Origin: Prostheceraeus crozeri
Taxonomy: Eukaryota > Platyhelminthes > Polycladida > Euryleptidae
Assembly (NCBI GenBank): GCA_907163375.1
Contig: CAJQUW010003390.1
Coordinates: 62,001 to 126,000, forward strand
DNA: 64,000 nt
Direction: 5' to 3'
Under the pieces are notes generated by a model, which was given only the letters and a program-made list of their open reading frames with translations, ran no database searches and was not told where the DNA came from. Shown here piece after piece: positions 28,931 to 39,802 of this stretch (the stretch's first letter is position 1; every line of letters begins with the position of its first letter). Position numbers and translations under genes: made by a program.

Positions 28931-31886
28931 TAACTTTGAAAGATGTAAATGGGTTCATATCACTAATCGGATTCAAGAAATGAAACATGAATTTAGTGAA
29001 TCATAAAATCATACAGGGAACAATTGAATTAATAACTTGAAAATTCAGCCAAGGAAGCACGGATAATATCGCGACTTTTTCATGAAGACTTCCATTATTA
29101 TACGCAGCATGAAATTTCTTTGATAATCAGCTTTATTTCCGCTTAGTTGGGATGATTATCAGCAAATATTGCAATGCAACTGAAGGTAAGACAAGGACAA
29201 TCTACTAACCATATGGCAAAATTAAGAAGTATTAGGAAAAGCGCGTGGCTATTTTGTTTCATTTTGTTATTTTCCTTAATATTTATATTTCTTGAACTTT
29301 TAGTATGCTTTTATAATCATAGTCATAAATTCTGATAATGATGAGCAATTGAATTTTTTTTTGGCAAAAATGATTCCGAAATTAATATTCAATTTTATAA
29401 ATACCACGATTAAATAATTACAGATGGCAGCTTGTATCAAATAGATGAATGTAAATTCTCAATCGGCTAAATCTATTAATATGCGGTTAAAAGGCGCAAG
29501 AGATTATGATGCTTCGCCAGTTAATAGAACCTTTTATGTGCTTCAGGTCGCATTTGAATTGCCACGAAGAAAACCATTTTTTGCATGAAAGTAATAGCAT
29601 TTTCCATGAACTCTCAACTTAAAAATCATCGAGAAATTTCAAAGGTTACTACACTTTTTAAGCCGAGTAGTTTTTATTCATATCTGATGACATTGAAATG
29701 AGATGACGCAAAGAATACGTTAGTTTTGTTTCAGTCGAATAAAATCATAATTGTAAACTAGAATGTGCAAAATATTCTGTCTGGCCATCTATTGAAATTG
29801 GTATTATTTAGTGTTAAAAATCGTTTACTATGGGTCCTTTAACTAAGTGCGATTTGAAGCTAGGAAAGGGGCTATTGATATAATTCTTTTTTCATCTTGT
29901 AAGATAATACCATAACTTGTTGATGAAGCAATTCACTATTTATTATTCCAACATCGAAGTCTTAAATTGTCTAGCGGGGACCTCATTATTGCACTGTATT
30001 GGGCTGAGAGGGAATCTACAGTCAATCTGACTGACAACTTAAATATCAGGATCAGATTCTCGAAAATTCAAGGTCTGGAGAAATTAAGAATGGAATTACT
30101 TTTGCAATGATCTAGTTTTGCAAAGCAGTTGAAACAAAATGGGAATCTGAAAACTGACAGGCGTGAGTTTCAAAAAGAAATGCTGTGATCCATAGCGTGC
30201 AACTATTTTTCTTTAAAAGTATGTGTTTGAGAGTGTTTTCAGTCGGTCGACTGAATTTGACAGATTTTCTTTGGTACAAACAAAGCACATGCATCTAAAT
30301 TCGCTGTGTTATTTCAGTTTTCGTATCAGCTGTTGCTTTTGAATCCGCACAAAGAGCAAGTGTGATTTAATTTTTTCACCCGATATGCGCAAAACAGTTT
30401 TGAAATACAAATATTACGATACTACTGACAAAGATATCTTCGTGTGAGATTTCGAAATTAGAAAATGTATTAGAAAACTAGAACGCGTGTGAAAGTCGGA
30501 CAGCTGACGTCGTCAGCTGATTACGTCGAATTTTTACTGACTCCGTTATTACAAGATGAAGCTACATCAAGTTCTCACTGGATCGTGTAACCACTATGAT
30601 CGCTGTCTTTCTGTAGGAAGTGTTGAATCTAAAAATTTCATTGTAAGTAAATCCATGAGCATTGCTTGAAGCAGTTCTAGCTGATTTTACTTTTATTGCT
30701 TTGTGCGATTATAGTATGCTTGTTTTGAACAATTTGGTGATTTACTGAGCTTGTTTCTCAGTTGTTAGCGGCCTGTAGGCACTCAGTGTATAAAAGATGT
30801 GTTGTCAAAGGTGACTCGCATTTTCAGTGTTTCATTTGATATGGATGTTTCCATCATTTTCTTACTGTGATGCCATCGGCATTTCCTGCTCAGTCGGGGT
30901 AAAAGTAAAAAAGTGATTGATCGTTTACGTCAACTTGAGTTTAAAAAACCCGGGGGATAATCGACGGGACATTTTGTGCATCGCTTTATAGTACTCTGGT
31001 CGGAATGGCCCTGAGAAATTAAGTACAAATTATTAGACCTTTGATAGATAAGGACCATCTCTTTTACCACCTGGGGATGATGAAGGATAAACCTGTGACA
31101 AAATCCTCCGCAGTGCAATTTGAGAGCAAAAAGTTCAAATGGCTTGACGGAATAAAGTTGGATTTTGAACATTGAGCGAAAGCTTAGGTTAGCCTTCTAA
31201 AAAAATGAGTCAATTTTCTGACGTTAAGTCCTGCTAGTTCTCTTGCTAATGTCGAATTTGCAATATTCCTATATTTACTCCAAGGTGTTTTGCGTGTATT
31301 GGTTTACGTGATTACGGTTCGAGGTGTTTTGTGTGTAATGGTCTACAGACTGCAGGGTTTTGCAATGTATCTTCCAAAAATTGTAAAGATTCCTGCAGTG
31401 ATATTAACTGGACTGAATGCTATCTATGTCATGTCGTGTTTTTATGAATTTCATGGTCTTCATTTGTGAAGTTTTCGAATAGCTTCTGATGATCGATCGT
31501 AAGTGGATATTCGCTGGAGAAATATCTGCGGTTGCATGCTACCGTTGATTTTGATAGATTATCTTTGTCGAATCTTGCTTCGAACCAACTAGTTAGCACG
31601 ATCTGTCAGTGTTCCTCGCAAAGCATTTTCACTTCTCCTCTCTCAAGTCCCATAGCGCTTTTCGCTTGCTTTGTGAACTTTTGTTCAAAAGAATGGGACA
31701 GTCAAATGAAATGACTTCGGTAACGACGTTTGTCTATCTCTCGTCGAAATGATCACCTGGTAGCTTGGTAACTCCATGGTTTTAGTGGCAGGTTTTCACA
31801 AGCTTCATCTCAAGAGTGGTAGCCAGATAATTAAAACTTTTCTTCAATTTGTGTTTCAACAGACTCGTGCAGATTGCCACTTAAAC
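28931..31886. other. Non-coding flank, duplication copy 2
   Basis: Counterpart of about 20692-23668. The small differences from copy 1 include a 4-base indel near 30233. No gene recognised. Confidence 0.6.
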
Positions 31887-32135
31887 TGTTAGAGAATTAT
31901 GACATGACAGATAAGTGAATGAATGAATGAGTGAGTAATGTGTGCTTGTGCGTCGGACGCTGGTGGCGATCTGCACTGTGTAACCTTTGTATCATTCTCC
32001 CTTTTCTTACTTATTGGATGTGTAGAGACTGACTAGGCAGACGATCTCTGTACGGCGTGCTAACGAGTGGAGTGAAGAGAGTAACGGGAAGTAAACGGTT
32101 TCAGTTTCGACGGGTTTGTTTTCAATTTAACCACA
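31887..32135 (+). repeat. 5' LTR
   Basis: 249 bases, TGTTAGAGAA...TTAACCACA, with the usual TG...CA ends, identical by eye to 35629-35877. The gag ATG is only 15 bases downstream. Confidence 0.95.
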
Positions 32136-32150
32136 AGCTATCACGGCATA

Positions 32151-32834
32151 ATGGCTACTCCTCGAATAACGGATATCATCAATCAATATGACGGCTCTAC
32201 GGATTTTTCGGAATGGGTGAAAAAGCTGGAGCTAGTTTCAAAGCTCCAGAAAGTGGAAGACCTAGTAAACTTTCTACCATTATTTCTCGTGGGCGACGCA
32301 TTCGCAGTTTACGACGCTTTGAGTGACAAAGTGAAATCTGACTATCCTTGTCTTAAGGCCGAACTGTTAAAGGCTTTCTCGTTGGATGCATTCTCGGCCT
32401 TTGAGCTTCTTTGCGATCGACGACATATTCCAGGTGAAAGTGTTGACGTTTATCTCGCCGATCTTGTACGTCTCGTCGGCCTCATTGGAGATGGAAATGA
32501 ACTGTTGAAGTGCGCGTTTGTATCAGGTCTACCAAGCGACATCAAACTTCAGTTAAAGGCGGCCTCAAAGTTGGAATCAATGTCTCTAGCGGAGGTGGCG
32601 GAGAGAGCGAGGTCAATCAATTTCAAGGAGAACCGAACTGTGTCTGCAGCGGCCGCAACGATTAAGTCGAGGAGGAAAGTCAGCCCTATTCGGAAGTGTT
32701 ACCGATGTGGTGAGCATGGACACCTGGCACGGGCCTGCCCTCAGACAAAGATCAAAAGGTGCTGCTTCTTGTGTGGTGAAGATGGTCATTTCGTCGCTCA
32801 GTGCCCAATGCGTAAGGACTCAAAAAACGAGTAA
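32151..32834 (+). CDS. gag: Gag polyprotein of the LTR retrotransposon
   Basis: 227 residues. An N-terminal helical capsid-like region (residues about 15-165, with SEWVKKLELVSKLQ and FVSGLPSDIKLQLKAA) is followed by a basic linker and two CCHC zinc knuckles, CYRCGEHGHLARAC (183-196) and CFLCGEDGHFVAQC (205-218). This organisation is typical of Ty3/gypsy gag. The stop codon TAA (32832-32834) follows the frameshift site by two codons. The frame is intact. Confidence 0.92.
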   Translation: MATPRITDIINQYDGSTDFSEWVKKLELVSKLQKVEDLVNFLPLFLVGDAFAVYDALSDKVKSDYPCLKAELLKAFSLDAFSAFELLCDRRHIPGESVDVYLADLVRLVGLIGDGNELLKCAFVSGLPSDIKLQLKAASKLESMSLAEVAERARSINFKENRTVSAAAATIKSRRKVSPIRKCYRCGEHGHLARACPQTKIKRCCFLCGEDGHFVAQCPMRKDSKNE

Positions 32835-32865
32835 CGGGGACCGCCATCTGCGCCAGCGGTTTCCC
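32822..32865 (+). promoter_or_regulatory. Programmed -1 ribosomal frameshift signal between gag and pol
   Basis: The heptamer A-AAA-AAC (32822-32828) is in the gag frame and fits X-XXY-YYZ. After a 7-base spacer, a stem forms from 32836-32844 and 32856-32865 (nine pairs, one bulged T, one G-U) with an 11-base loop. The -1 frame is open from the heptamer into the protease. Together these are the standard parts of a -1 frameshift element. Confidence 0.85.
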
Positions 32866-33793
32866 TCCCTTGAAGAGAGCGCAATTACCGACTATTCAAG
32901 CGTGCATTAACAAACGACCAGTGAACGCCCTCGTTGATTCCGGCTGTGTATGGACTATTGTTTCGCGACTTGTTCTCCCCTCAGGTGAGTTGACTAGGGG
33001 CCGGAAGTTAAGTATACTTATGATGAATGGTGAGACTGCTGTTAGTGACCAATACGCTAATTGCGAGATAGAAATTGCGGGACGGTTGATAAGCATTAAA
33101 TGTGTGGTAGCGGACATTATTCCCGGATTTGGCGCGTACATCGGGATGGACGCGGTCTATGAGTTGGGTGGAGTGAGTATTTCTGGCGACGGGAAAATAG
33201 TACGTTTTGGTAGCATATGCTCTGTTTCCGCGATTGAACAACCCATGCAGATTGAAGACAAAGATTTTACGGCAAGTTTCACAGGGGGCAGATGGTTAGC
33301 ATCATGGAAGTGGGTAGATAAAGACTCAGAACCTCGTTTAACAAATTCGATACATAATTACAAAATGGACACAGATACTGCGGCGGAATTTTCATCAGAA
33401 ATTGACAATTGGATTAAAGAAGGGTGGCTGAGACCATACGACGGTGATCATGATGGCATTATACCTCTAATGGCTGTAGTGCAGCGCAATAAAGGTAGTG
33501 TGAGACCGGTCCTCGACTTCAGAGAGCTCAATGATTTTGTTTCGAGTCATACAGGAAGGAGTGTAGTCTGTGGGGACAAATTGAGAGCTTGGCGTAAGCT
33601 GGGTTCAAATTTGTCTCTTATTGATTTGAAAAAAGCCTATCTCCAAGTCCACGTAGACCCCTCTCTGTGGCGTTATCAGGTTGTCATGTACAAAGGTGAG
33701 AAATATTGTTTAACGAGGCTGGGTTTTGGCTTAAATGTGGCACCGAAAATTATGACGGCCATCGTGACTCATACATCGACGATATTGTCGTGA
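32829..33793 (+). pseudogene. pol: Pol part 1: aspartic protease and N-terminal reverse transcriptase
   Basis: Read in the -1 frame after the slippery site. Protease motif LVDSGCVWTIVS lies about 22 residues after the LKRAQLPTI segment. RT blocks follow: RPVLDFRELN, LIDLKKAYLQVHVD, LTRLGFGLNVAPKIM. The frame is lost right after the APKIMTAIV block, where about 15-20 codons before the catalytic YIDD are missing. No ATG is needed because expression would be by frameshift. The break inactivates RT. Confidence 0.88.
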
Positions 33794-34541
33794 ATGAAAG
33801 TGTTGTATCTGCAGATCGCGTGTCTCAAGTGCTTCGTAGATTTGGACTTCAGGCGAAGGCGGCAGCTTCACTGGCAGGGGCTAGAGTTCTGGGCTTGCGA
33901 GCTTTCGACAGTAATGGTCTTATCCGATGGAAACGAGATAACGTCCTCGACTCGCCTAAAGGATCAATGACTCGCCGCGAATTATTTTCATTTTGTGGTA
34001 AACTAGTAGGCCACTTTCCGGTCGCCTCTTGGCTAAGGCCTGCCTGCTCCTATTTGAAGCGGTTGTCTAATAGCGGTGGCGGATGGGATGATCTTGTCGA
34101 AGATCGTATAGTATCGCTGGTTCAAAGCTTGTGGGAGCGAGTGAGCAAGGAGGACCCAGTCAAGGGAGTATGGGCTGTCCCTAATCAGCAAGCAGGTCGC
34201 GTGTGGTGTGACGCAAGTAGTATTGCAACAGGTGTGTGTCTCGAGGTAGACGGCGAAGTGGTTGAGGACGGTTGCTGGCTACGACGCGAGGACGATTCTG
34301 CCCATATTAACTTAGCGGAGCTCGAATCTATACTGAAAGGAGTGAATTTAGCCGTATTATGGGGACTTAAGAAGTTGGACATAATGACCGATTCCAGTAC
34401 TGTTTACGGTTGGTTGAAGAATCTCACGACTGAACGGTCTCGAGTGCAAACTCATGGTATGGCTGGAGCGCTGATCCATCGAAGGTTAGGGATCCTGTAT
34501 GATACTATGACGGAGTACTGCATGGAAATGCTACCAATACT
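33768..34541 (+). pseudogene. pol: Pol part 2: catalytic RT motif and RNase H
   Basis: Resumes in another frame at SYIDDIVVNES, the RT active site, then the connection (GSMTRRELFSFCGKLVGHFP) and RNase H with CDAS, NLAELES and MTDSSTVYGWL supplying the catalytic Asp-Glu-Asp. A further shift at about 34530-34541 breaks the link to integrase. Confidence 0.88.
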
Positions 34542-35615
34542 GTTAGATCGGCCGAGAATAAAGCTGATCGGCTAACGCGAGTTCCGAAGGAATGGCTGCG
34601 GACCGACACAGTGTGCTGTGTGGCTTCTGAAAATCATGTAACGATCAGTGATAGAATCAAGCTTGTGCACGAAGAGATTCATTGCGGAATTGACAAGACG
34701 TTGTATCTTTTCCGTTCTTGTTATCCTGAAATTGAGATAGATCGTGAAACTGTTCGATGTGTGGTGCAGAGTTGTGTTGAATGTTCTACTATTGATCCGG
34801 CTCCTATTCGCTGGGAGAGGGGAGAACTGAGTGTAGGGGAGAATTGGAAGAGACTAGCATGTGATACCACCCTCTATAATGGCAAGAAATTTCTTACAAT
34901 TATTGACAGTGGCCCTAGTCGCTTCGCCATATGGAAAGAACTACCGAATGAGAGGCTTGCTACAGTTATCAATGCGTTCATGACTGTTTTTCGCGAGATG
35001 GGGCCACCAGTGGAGTTGCTGTTGGATAATTCGACAACATTTAAGTCTGAGCAATTGATAGAAGCGTGTCGTGCCTGGGGAGTGCGAGTAATTTATCGAG
35101 CAGCTTATCGACCGAGTGGGAATGGAACGATAGAGCGGCATCACCGGACTATCAAAAGAAACTCAGCGCGAACTGGACAGTCGCCATTGACTGCCGTTTT
35201 TTGGTACAATTTTTTGCCTCTGGTTGGTGATGATCCTCATTCAGCTCCCCATCGACGATTGTTTAGACGGAAATGGAGTTGTCCGCTGCAACGAAACGAT
35301 TCAGTCGAACATTCTGCGCATCATTCTCAATTCTCCGAAGGTGATATGGTCTATGTGAAGCCTCCAAATGCAAGATGCACCACGCGGTGGGGTACAGGAG
35401 AAATAACGAGAATCACCGACGGTGGAGCAATCGAGGTGGACGGAGTGCATCGCCATATATCGGATATCAGGAGAATACGACTTGACTCTCATTCTGATGA
35501 CGACGACTCATCTAACCTGAATTCCGAGGATCCTGACATCCCAAGTGAGCAAAGACGAAGTGAAAGAGTGACAGCTGAGCCTTGGCGCTATACGGACTCT
35601 GATTATGATTCTTAA
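34542..35615 (+). pseudogene. pol: Pol part 3: integrase
   Basis: The frame is open from about 34542. HHCC zinc-binding region VHEEIH...CVVQSCVEC, then the DDE core: ACDTT, LLLDNS, NGTIERHHR. The C-terminus has FSEGDMVYVKPP, the usual integrase tail, and ends in an acidic Ser/Asp-rich stretch. Within this frame the domain is intact, but it is out of frame with RNase H. Confidence 0.88.
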
Positions 35616-35628
35616 AATCAGGTGGCGA
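35616..35628 (+). promoter_or_regulatory. Candidate polypurine tract
   Basis: AATCAGGTGGCGA directly before the 3' LTR; only moderately purine-rich. Assigned by position. Confidence 0.4.
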
Positions 35629-35877
35629 TGTTAGAGAATTATGACATGACAGATAAGTGAATGAATGAATGAGTGAGTAATGTGTGCTTGTGCGTCGGAC
35701 GCTGGTGGCGATCTGCACTGTGTAACCTTTGTATCATTCTCCCTTTTCTTACTTATTGGATGTGTAGAGACTGACTAGGCAGACGATCTCTGTACGGCGT
35801 GCTAACGAGTGGAGTGAAGAGAGTAACGGGAAGTAAACGGTTTCAGTTTCGACGGGTTTGTTTTCAATTTAACCACA
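35629..35877 (+). repeat. 3' LTR
   Basis: 249 bases, identical by eye to the 5' LTR, ending TTAACCACA, followed by the TAAAC duplication. Confidence 0.95.
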
Positions 35878-35882
35878 TAAAC

Positions 35883-37084
35883 AATATCCAATTCTACAAA
35901 ATCACCCAGTGTAGACAGAGCATTATGAAATTGTTCATCCACTGCCCATTCACTGTTTTTTCCGGTCTAAATGTTCTTTTTATTTACCAACAAAAATTGA
36001 GTCACATGGCACATCTATTAAGAGGGCCGTCAAGACCAGGGCGGTTAATAAACCTTTAATCGTTTAGACATTTAAACGCACATTGCCTGGTTTGTGCCCT
36101 CTCGTAGTTGTTACAGACAATCGTGATTCTTTAAATTGCTATGGGCTTCCAATAGCGTGCTGAACCTCATTCGTTTCATTTGGATTTTAACCCATGACTG
36201 ATAGGTAATTCCTCCTTGATTTTGATTCCAGGAGACCCGTCTATAGCCTAAATTCACATCCATTTTCTTTGATGAACCAATGATGTCAGAGTGTGAGACT
36301 AGCAGTTGTGAGAAGCGTTTGTTCACTGTCGAGCCGATAAACACTTGGAAGAAGTCGGTTTGCAAGTGCACTGACAATTAGAGCCATTCCGTATTTTTGT
36401 ACAGGGCTGTAGCGGTGATCGAAATCACGAAAAATTCCTCAATCGAGTGCAAGTATTTCAGGGTATCAAGCTGTGTGTATGCATCACAGGCGAGTTGATC
36501 TTCGGCGAAAAGTTCATCTCATATGTCGATGATGCAGTCTATGCTGGTTTCTTTTTTGTACGTCCTTTTAACTCAAGTGCCGCTTCTTTAACATTCCTGC
36601 TGCGCAAAGACAGGATAATGCAAGTCCCTGTTTTTGCAGGTAAATCAGCAAATGTTTGCCACGTTTCATTTTCTTTCTTCCCTTCTACACAGGAAGGATT
36701 CTCCCAGCAGCCACTGGGTCTTTCAAATCGGCGTTTGACATACTGATTTACGTGTCGACTCCGCTTCCAAATGTTGAGTAAGTAGGTCTACAACGTATGA
36801 TGCGATTATGAACAGTCACACTATCAAGAACACACAGTCACAAATGTATTCCAAAGTTCAACACGTTAGGAAACCTGCAATACTATAGAAACTACTTTTA
36901 AGAATTCTAGTGTGCAATATTACAAGGGTCGATGCAAAACATATTCTGCTTGGAAAGGAGATGGACTAAACAATGCCATAACTGAAGACGAGAGAACAAT
37001 ATGCGACCCAGCTGGCCTATGTATCGTTCGAAATCATTGAACTAGCCATATCATGAGCGCAGGTGGAATAGGCAAAGAAGAGAT
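35883..37084. other. End of duplication copy 2, non-coding
   Basis: Matches 23669-24852 with rare substitutions. No gene is seen. Beyond 37084 the sequence is unique. Confidence 0.6.
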
Positions 37085-37621
37085 GAAAGTTGTTGTCAAA
37101 AAGGAAATTGTTTCGGTGTACTCCTCATAACAGCAACGAATTTTCAAAAGACAAAATGAAAAGAAGTAGTTTGAAAAAATGTAAGTAGTTTAAAAATCAA
37201 GTCAAGATGCTAAAGTAATAGAGAAGTTGGGAACAGTAAAAAGAGCGACCTTGACGAATTCGCATGCTTTTTGGAAATAAAAATTTGAGAAGTGAATGTT
37301 AAGCATGCTTATGCAAGTCAATTGGTAAGGAAATTTTTAAGTATCAGGAGTGACCTATTTGAGGTAGAAAGCACAGAGGAAAAGCAATGTGAGGAAATGC
37401 AACTTTTATCTTACCTATCTTATCCTTCAACCATGATATTTCTATGCTGAGCGTTACTTAGCTGGAGATTTCCGTACTTGATTTCAAAACCATGGTGCAG
37501 CAGATTCAGATTTCATCAGTGCATAAAATGGAAACGAATTTGTGCATTGAAAGATATTTTTCGCTAATGCTTGCAGTCTAAAAATATCGGTCATAGTTAC
37601 ACACTTCTCCTATATTTTCAG
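37085..37621. other. Intron or upstream sequence of DMXL
   Basis: No exon recognised. The N-terminal coding exon that should precede 37622 was not found here or in the duplicated segment. Ends in the acceptor CTATATTTTCAG. Confidence 0.5.
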
Positions 37622-37747
37622 GCTTATGCTAGCGGATGTGATCTGGTCATCTTGTCCGAAGATTTTACAAGGAAGCAAATCATCCCAGGTGTTACATATG
37701 GATATGTGCAAATAGTGTGCGTAGATTGCTGTGAAGATACTGGAAAG
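37622..37747 (+). CDS. DMXL: DMXL (rabconnectin-3 alpha) exon a
   Basis: 42 codons, phase 0 at both ends, flanked by TTTTCAG and GTAATC. The peptide AYASGCDLVILSEDF ... QIIPGVTYG ... VCVDC is characteristic of the N-terminus of DmX-like proteins, large WD40 proteins that with rabconnectin-3 beta assemble the vacuolar proton pump (RAVE complex in yeast). The family N-terminus lies one exon upstream and is not visible. Confidence 0.92.
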
Positions 37748-38698
37748 GTAATCAAACTTTCTTGCATTTATTTATCTTGAATATTTCATATAGAAATGGT
37801 ATCAATGATCAATAAACTATTCCCAGCTTTTATTAGCAGGCCTACGTTTAGCTCAGAACTCTCAGGAATATGCGGGCACTGCCTAGAATTTGAAAGCTAA
37901 TTATAAGCAGACATGCGTGAAAATTTTGATAAATGGTGAATTCATTTCGATTTCAAACGTTGTTTCCTAATTATGCTGAGGCTCATATTTGTGCCATTTA
38001 TTCATTGGTTACGTAGACACTACATATACGGAACTGTGATTACTGTGATGTGTAGGAGCAAGACTAGTCATATGCCGTATTTTCTAGAATATAGCTCGCT
38101 GGTTAGGTGTATAGGTACATGCTTTTTGCACAATTTAAATGGGGTTATATTCGAAGGCGTGTTGTGTGAACACGTTTTTAAGCTTGTGATTTAACTGTCC
38201 ATGTTTTTCAATGACTGACCTTATTTGCATTGATGATGAAGGGAATACGAAAAGAAACTAATCGAAGCGAAAGATAATGATGACATTGTCGACGAACTCG
38301 AGACACAAGATTTGCAAGAATTAGAACGAGAAGTCTTTTTTGATTGACGATGCGGTGTTGATCATTTGGTTTTACTTAAGGAATGTGAGTGTAAAGCAAA
38401 CCAACTAAGTTAACTCCATTCACTAATCCATTTTACAAATTCGAACAAGTGCGACAGAGCCAGAATTTCAGAAAAAAAAGAAGTTGACGATGAAACTCTT
38501 ATCTCACTTCACGTAAAAGCTGTCCCCTAGTGGGCTATCGCAATATTCGATGGGTTAAGCTACCCCCGGATCGTATATAGGCTTGTCAATCTATAAATGA
38601 ATGCATTGAATGATGGATTTTGTCATGAAATGTTGATAATCAAGATCGATATACGAATGATTTCATCGTGCAGATCGGATTTGTCTCTCATTTTTCAG
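37748..38698 (+). other. DMXL intron
   Basis: Holds the isolated coding-like stretch at 38243-38347 (listed separately). Otherwise nothing is seen. Confidence 0.7.
38243..38347 (+). other. Orphan coding-like segment, possibly a terminal exon or retrocopy fragment
   Basis: 35 codons ending in TGA with strikingly gene-like composition: EYEKKLIEAKDNDDIV and LQELEREVFFD. Reading it into DMXL is impossible because of the stop, and the DMXL exons on either side join perfectly without it. The bases before it (GATGATGAAG) give only a weak splice acceptor. I do not recognise the protein. It could be a nested gene's last exon, an alternative poison exon, or a fragment of a processed pseudogene. Confidence 0.35.
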
Positions 38699-38749
38699 AT
38701 AGCTGTTTCATACGGAAACGTGGTGAAAATTTTCGAACCATGCTCTCAG
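38699..38749 (+). CDS. DMXL: DMXL exon b
   Basis: 17 codons, phase 0/0, acceptor TTTTTCAG and donor GTAGGT. IAVSYGNVVKIFEP continues the first WD40 repeat of DmX-like proteins (family pattern IAaAYGNkVhIFEP). Confidence 0.9.
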
Positions 38750-38915
38750 GTAGGTCATTGTGTTGAGGTGATATACCCGATCGATGTATCTGTGATATTG
38801 TATTTAGCATAATTTAGAATAATTAGTTAGACTTTACTTACTTTTAATTTAAGAAACTAACGACCAAAACTCAGGGTAGCTTTTTCCAACTTCATGATCA
38901 TTTTTGGTTTTCACA

Positions 38916-39121
38916 AATCAAATCAAGCAAAACTCCCCAAAGTTTAGTCGAAATTTGTAAAGTTGAAAGTAGAATGCACTCTAGACGGGCCTTTTATGGC
39001 CTCTATGGTCATCGACCGATAGAAGGCGCAGGACGCCGAAGCCCGTCTGGACCACATTGTAGTTTGAACTTTAACTTCAAAAATTTCGACTAAATTTTGG
39101 GGAGCTTTGCTTGATTTGATT
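38916..39121. mobile_element. Foldback MITE in DMXL intron
   Basis: About 206 bases with imperfect ~75-base inverted arms; ends AATCAAATCAAGC and GCTTGATTTGATT, inner arm ends GACGGGC and GCCCGTC. No coding capacity. Confidence 0.8.
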
Positions 39122-39174
39122 AGTGTATTTAGCACACGTACATATTTGACGTCTTAACTTTTCATCGGTTTATG

Positions 39175-39325
39175 GTTATAGTCAATCTATTCTAGTCACT
39201 GGTTTTAGTACATTCTGGTCATTCATTATAATATAGTCAATTCATTCAGGTCATTGACTATAGTCTATCCATTCTGGTCATAGGTTGTAGCCAATTCACC
39301 CTGATTATTGGTTGTAGTCCTACCA
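39175..39325. repeat. Degenerate tandem repeat (minisatellite)
   Basis: About five units of roughly 30 bases built on ATAGTCAATYCATTCTGGTC. Confidence 0.65.
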
Positions 39326-39433
39326 TTATGTGCGGACATTAGTTACTTGTCAACTACTAATTGGCATGCATAAGCCTTCGATACGATTGCGTCGTAAATG
39401 CATCATACATGCACATGTATTTTTAACTTTCAG

Positions 39434-39802
39434 TCGGGAAGCTATCGCTGGTTCTTTTCCAGCTCCATCACCGCTGCATCATCAGTTCTAGCTCTTGCTT
39501 GGAGTCCACTGGGAGATAAACTTCTCACATGTGGTACTCACTTACAATTGTGGCAACCAACTTCTCATAGTGAGCAGAATGGGAATGTGAATAGAGAGGC
39601 TGAGGATGATGGACCGACATTCAGTGTTGGAGATGATGTACCTACTATTATCACGTCTGCCGCTCCAAACTGTGAAGTCGAATGGCACGTTGTGTGGCAA
39701 TGTGTTCCAGGCGGGCGGAATCAGAATCGTGACAATAATAGTGCTTGTATAAAGCGAGTCAGTTTCAGTTCAGATGGAGCTCTCTTCGCTTCGATGATGG
39801 AG
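39434..39802 (+). CDS. DMXL: DMXL exon c
   Basis: 123 codons, phase 0/0, acceptor TAACTTTCAG, donor GTTAGT. Includes YRWFFSSSITAASSVLALAW, GDKLLTCGTHLQLWQ and VEWHVVWQC, then IKRVSFSSDGALFAS: two WD40 blades of the DmX-like propeller. The acidic low-complexity loop between them is where the family is variable. Confidence 0.95.

Larger units (their letters stand above)
31887..35877 (+). mobile_element. LTR retrotransposon (Ty3/gypsy-like), recently inserted, defective
   Basis: 3,991 bases with two 249-bp LTRs that read identical, 5-bp duplication TAAAC on each side (31882-31886, 35878-35882), and gag, protease, reverse transcriptase, RNase H and integrase in that order. The order is Ty3/gypsy-like; I cannot place the clade. 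The pol region has two frame breaks. The empty site is preserved in copy 1. Confidence 0.95.
25958..37084. repeat. Large duplicated segment, copy 2 (interrupted by LTR retrotransposon)
   Basis: Second copy of 1-24852. Without the retrotransposon it is about 7.1 kb. It preserves the uninterrupted Polinton target and is directly joined on the right to the sequence that leads into the DMXL exons. Confidence 0.93.

Noticed and set aside
32896..33241. Minus-strand frames across the retrotransposon protease region
   Set aside because: Shadows of the pol coding sequence.
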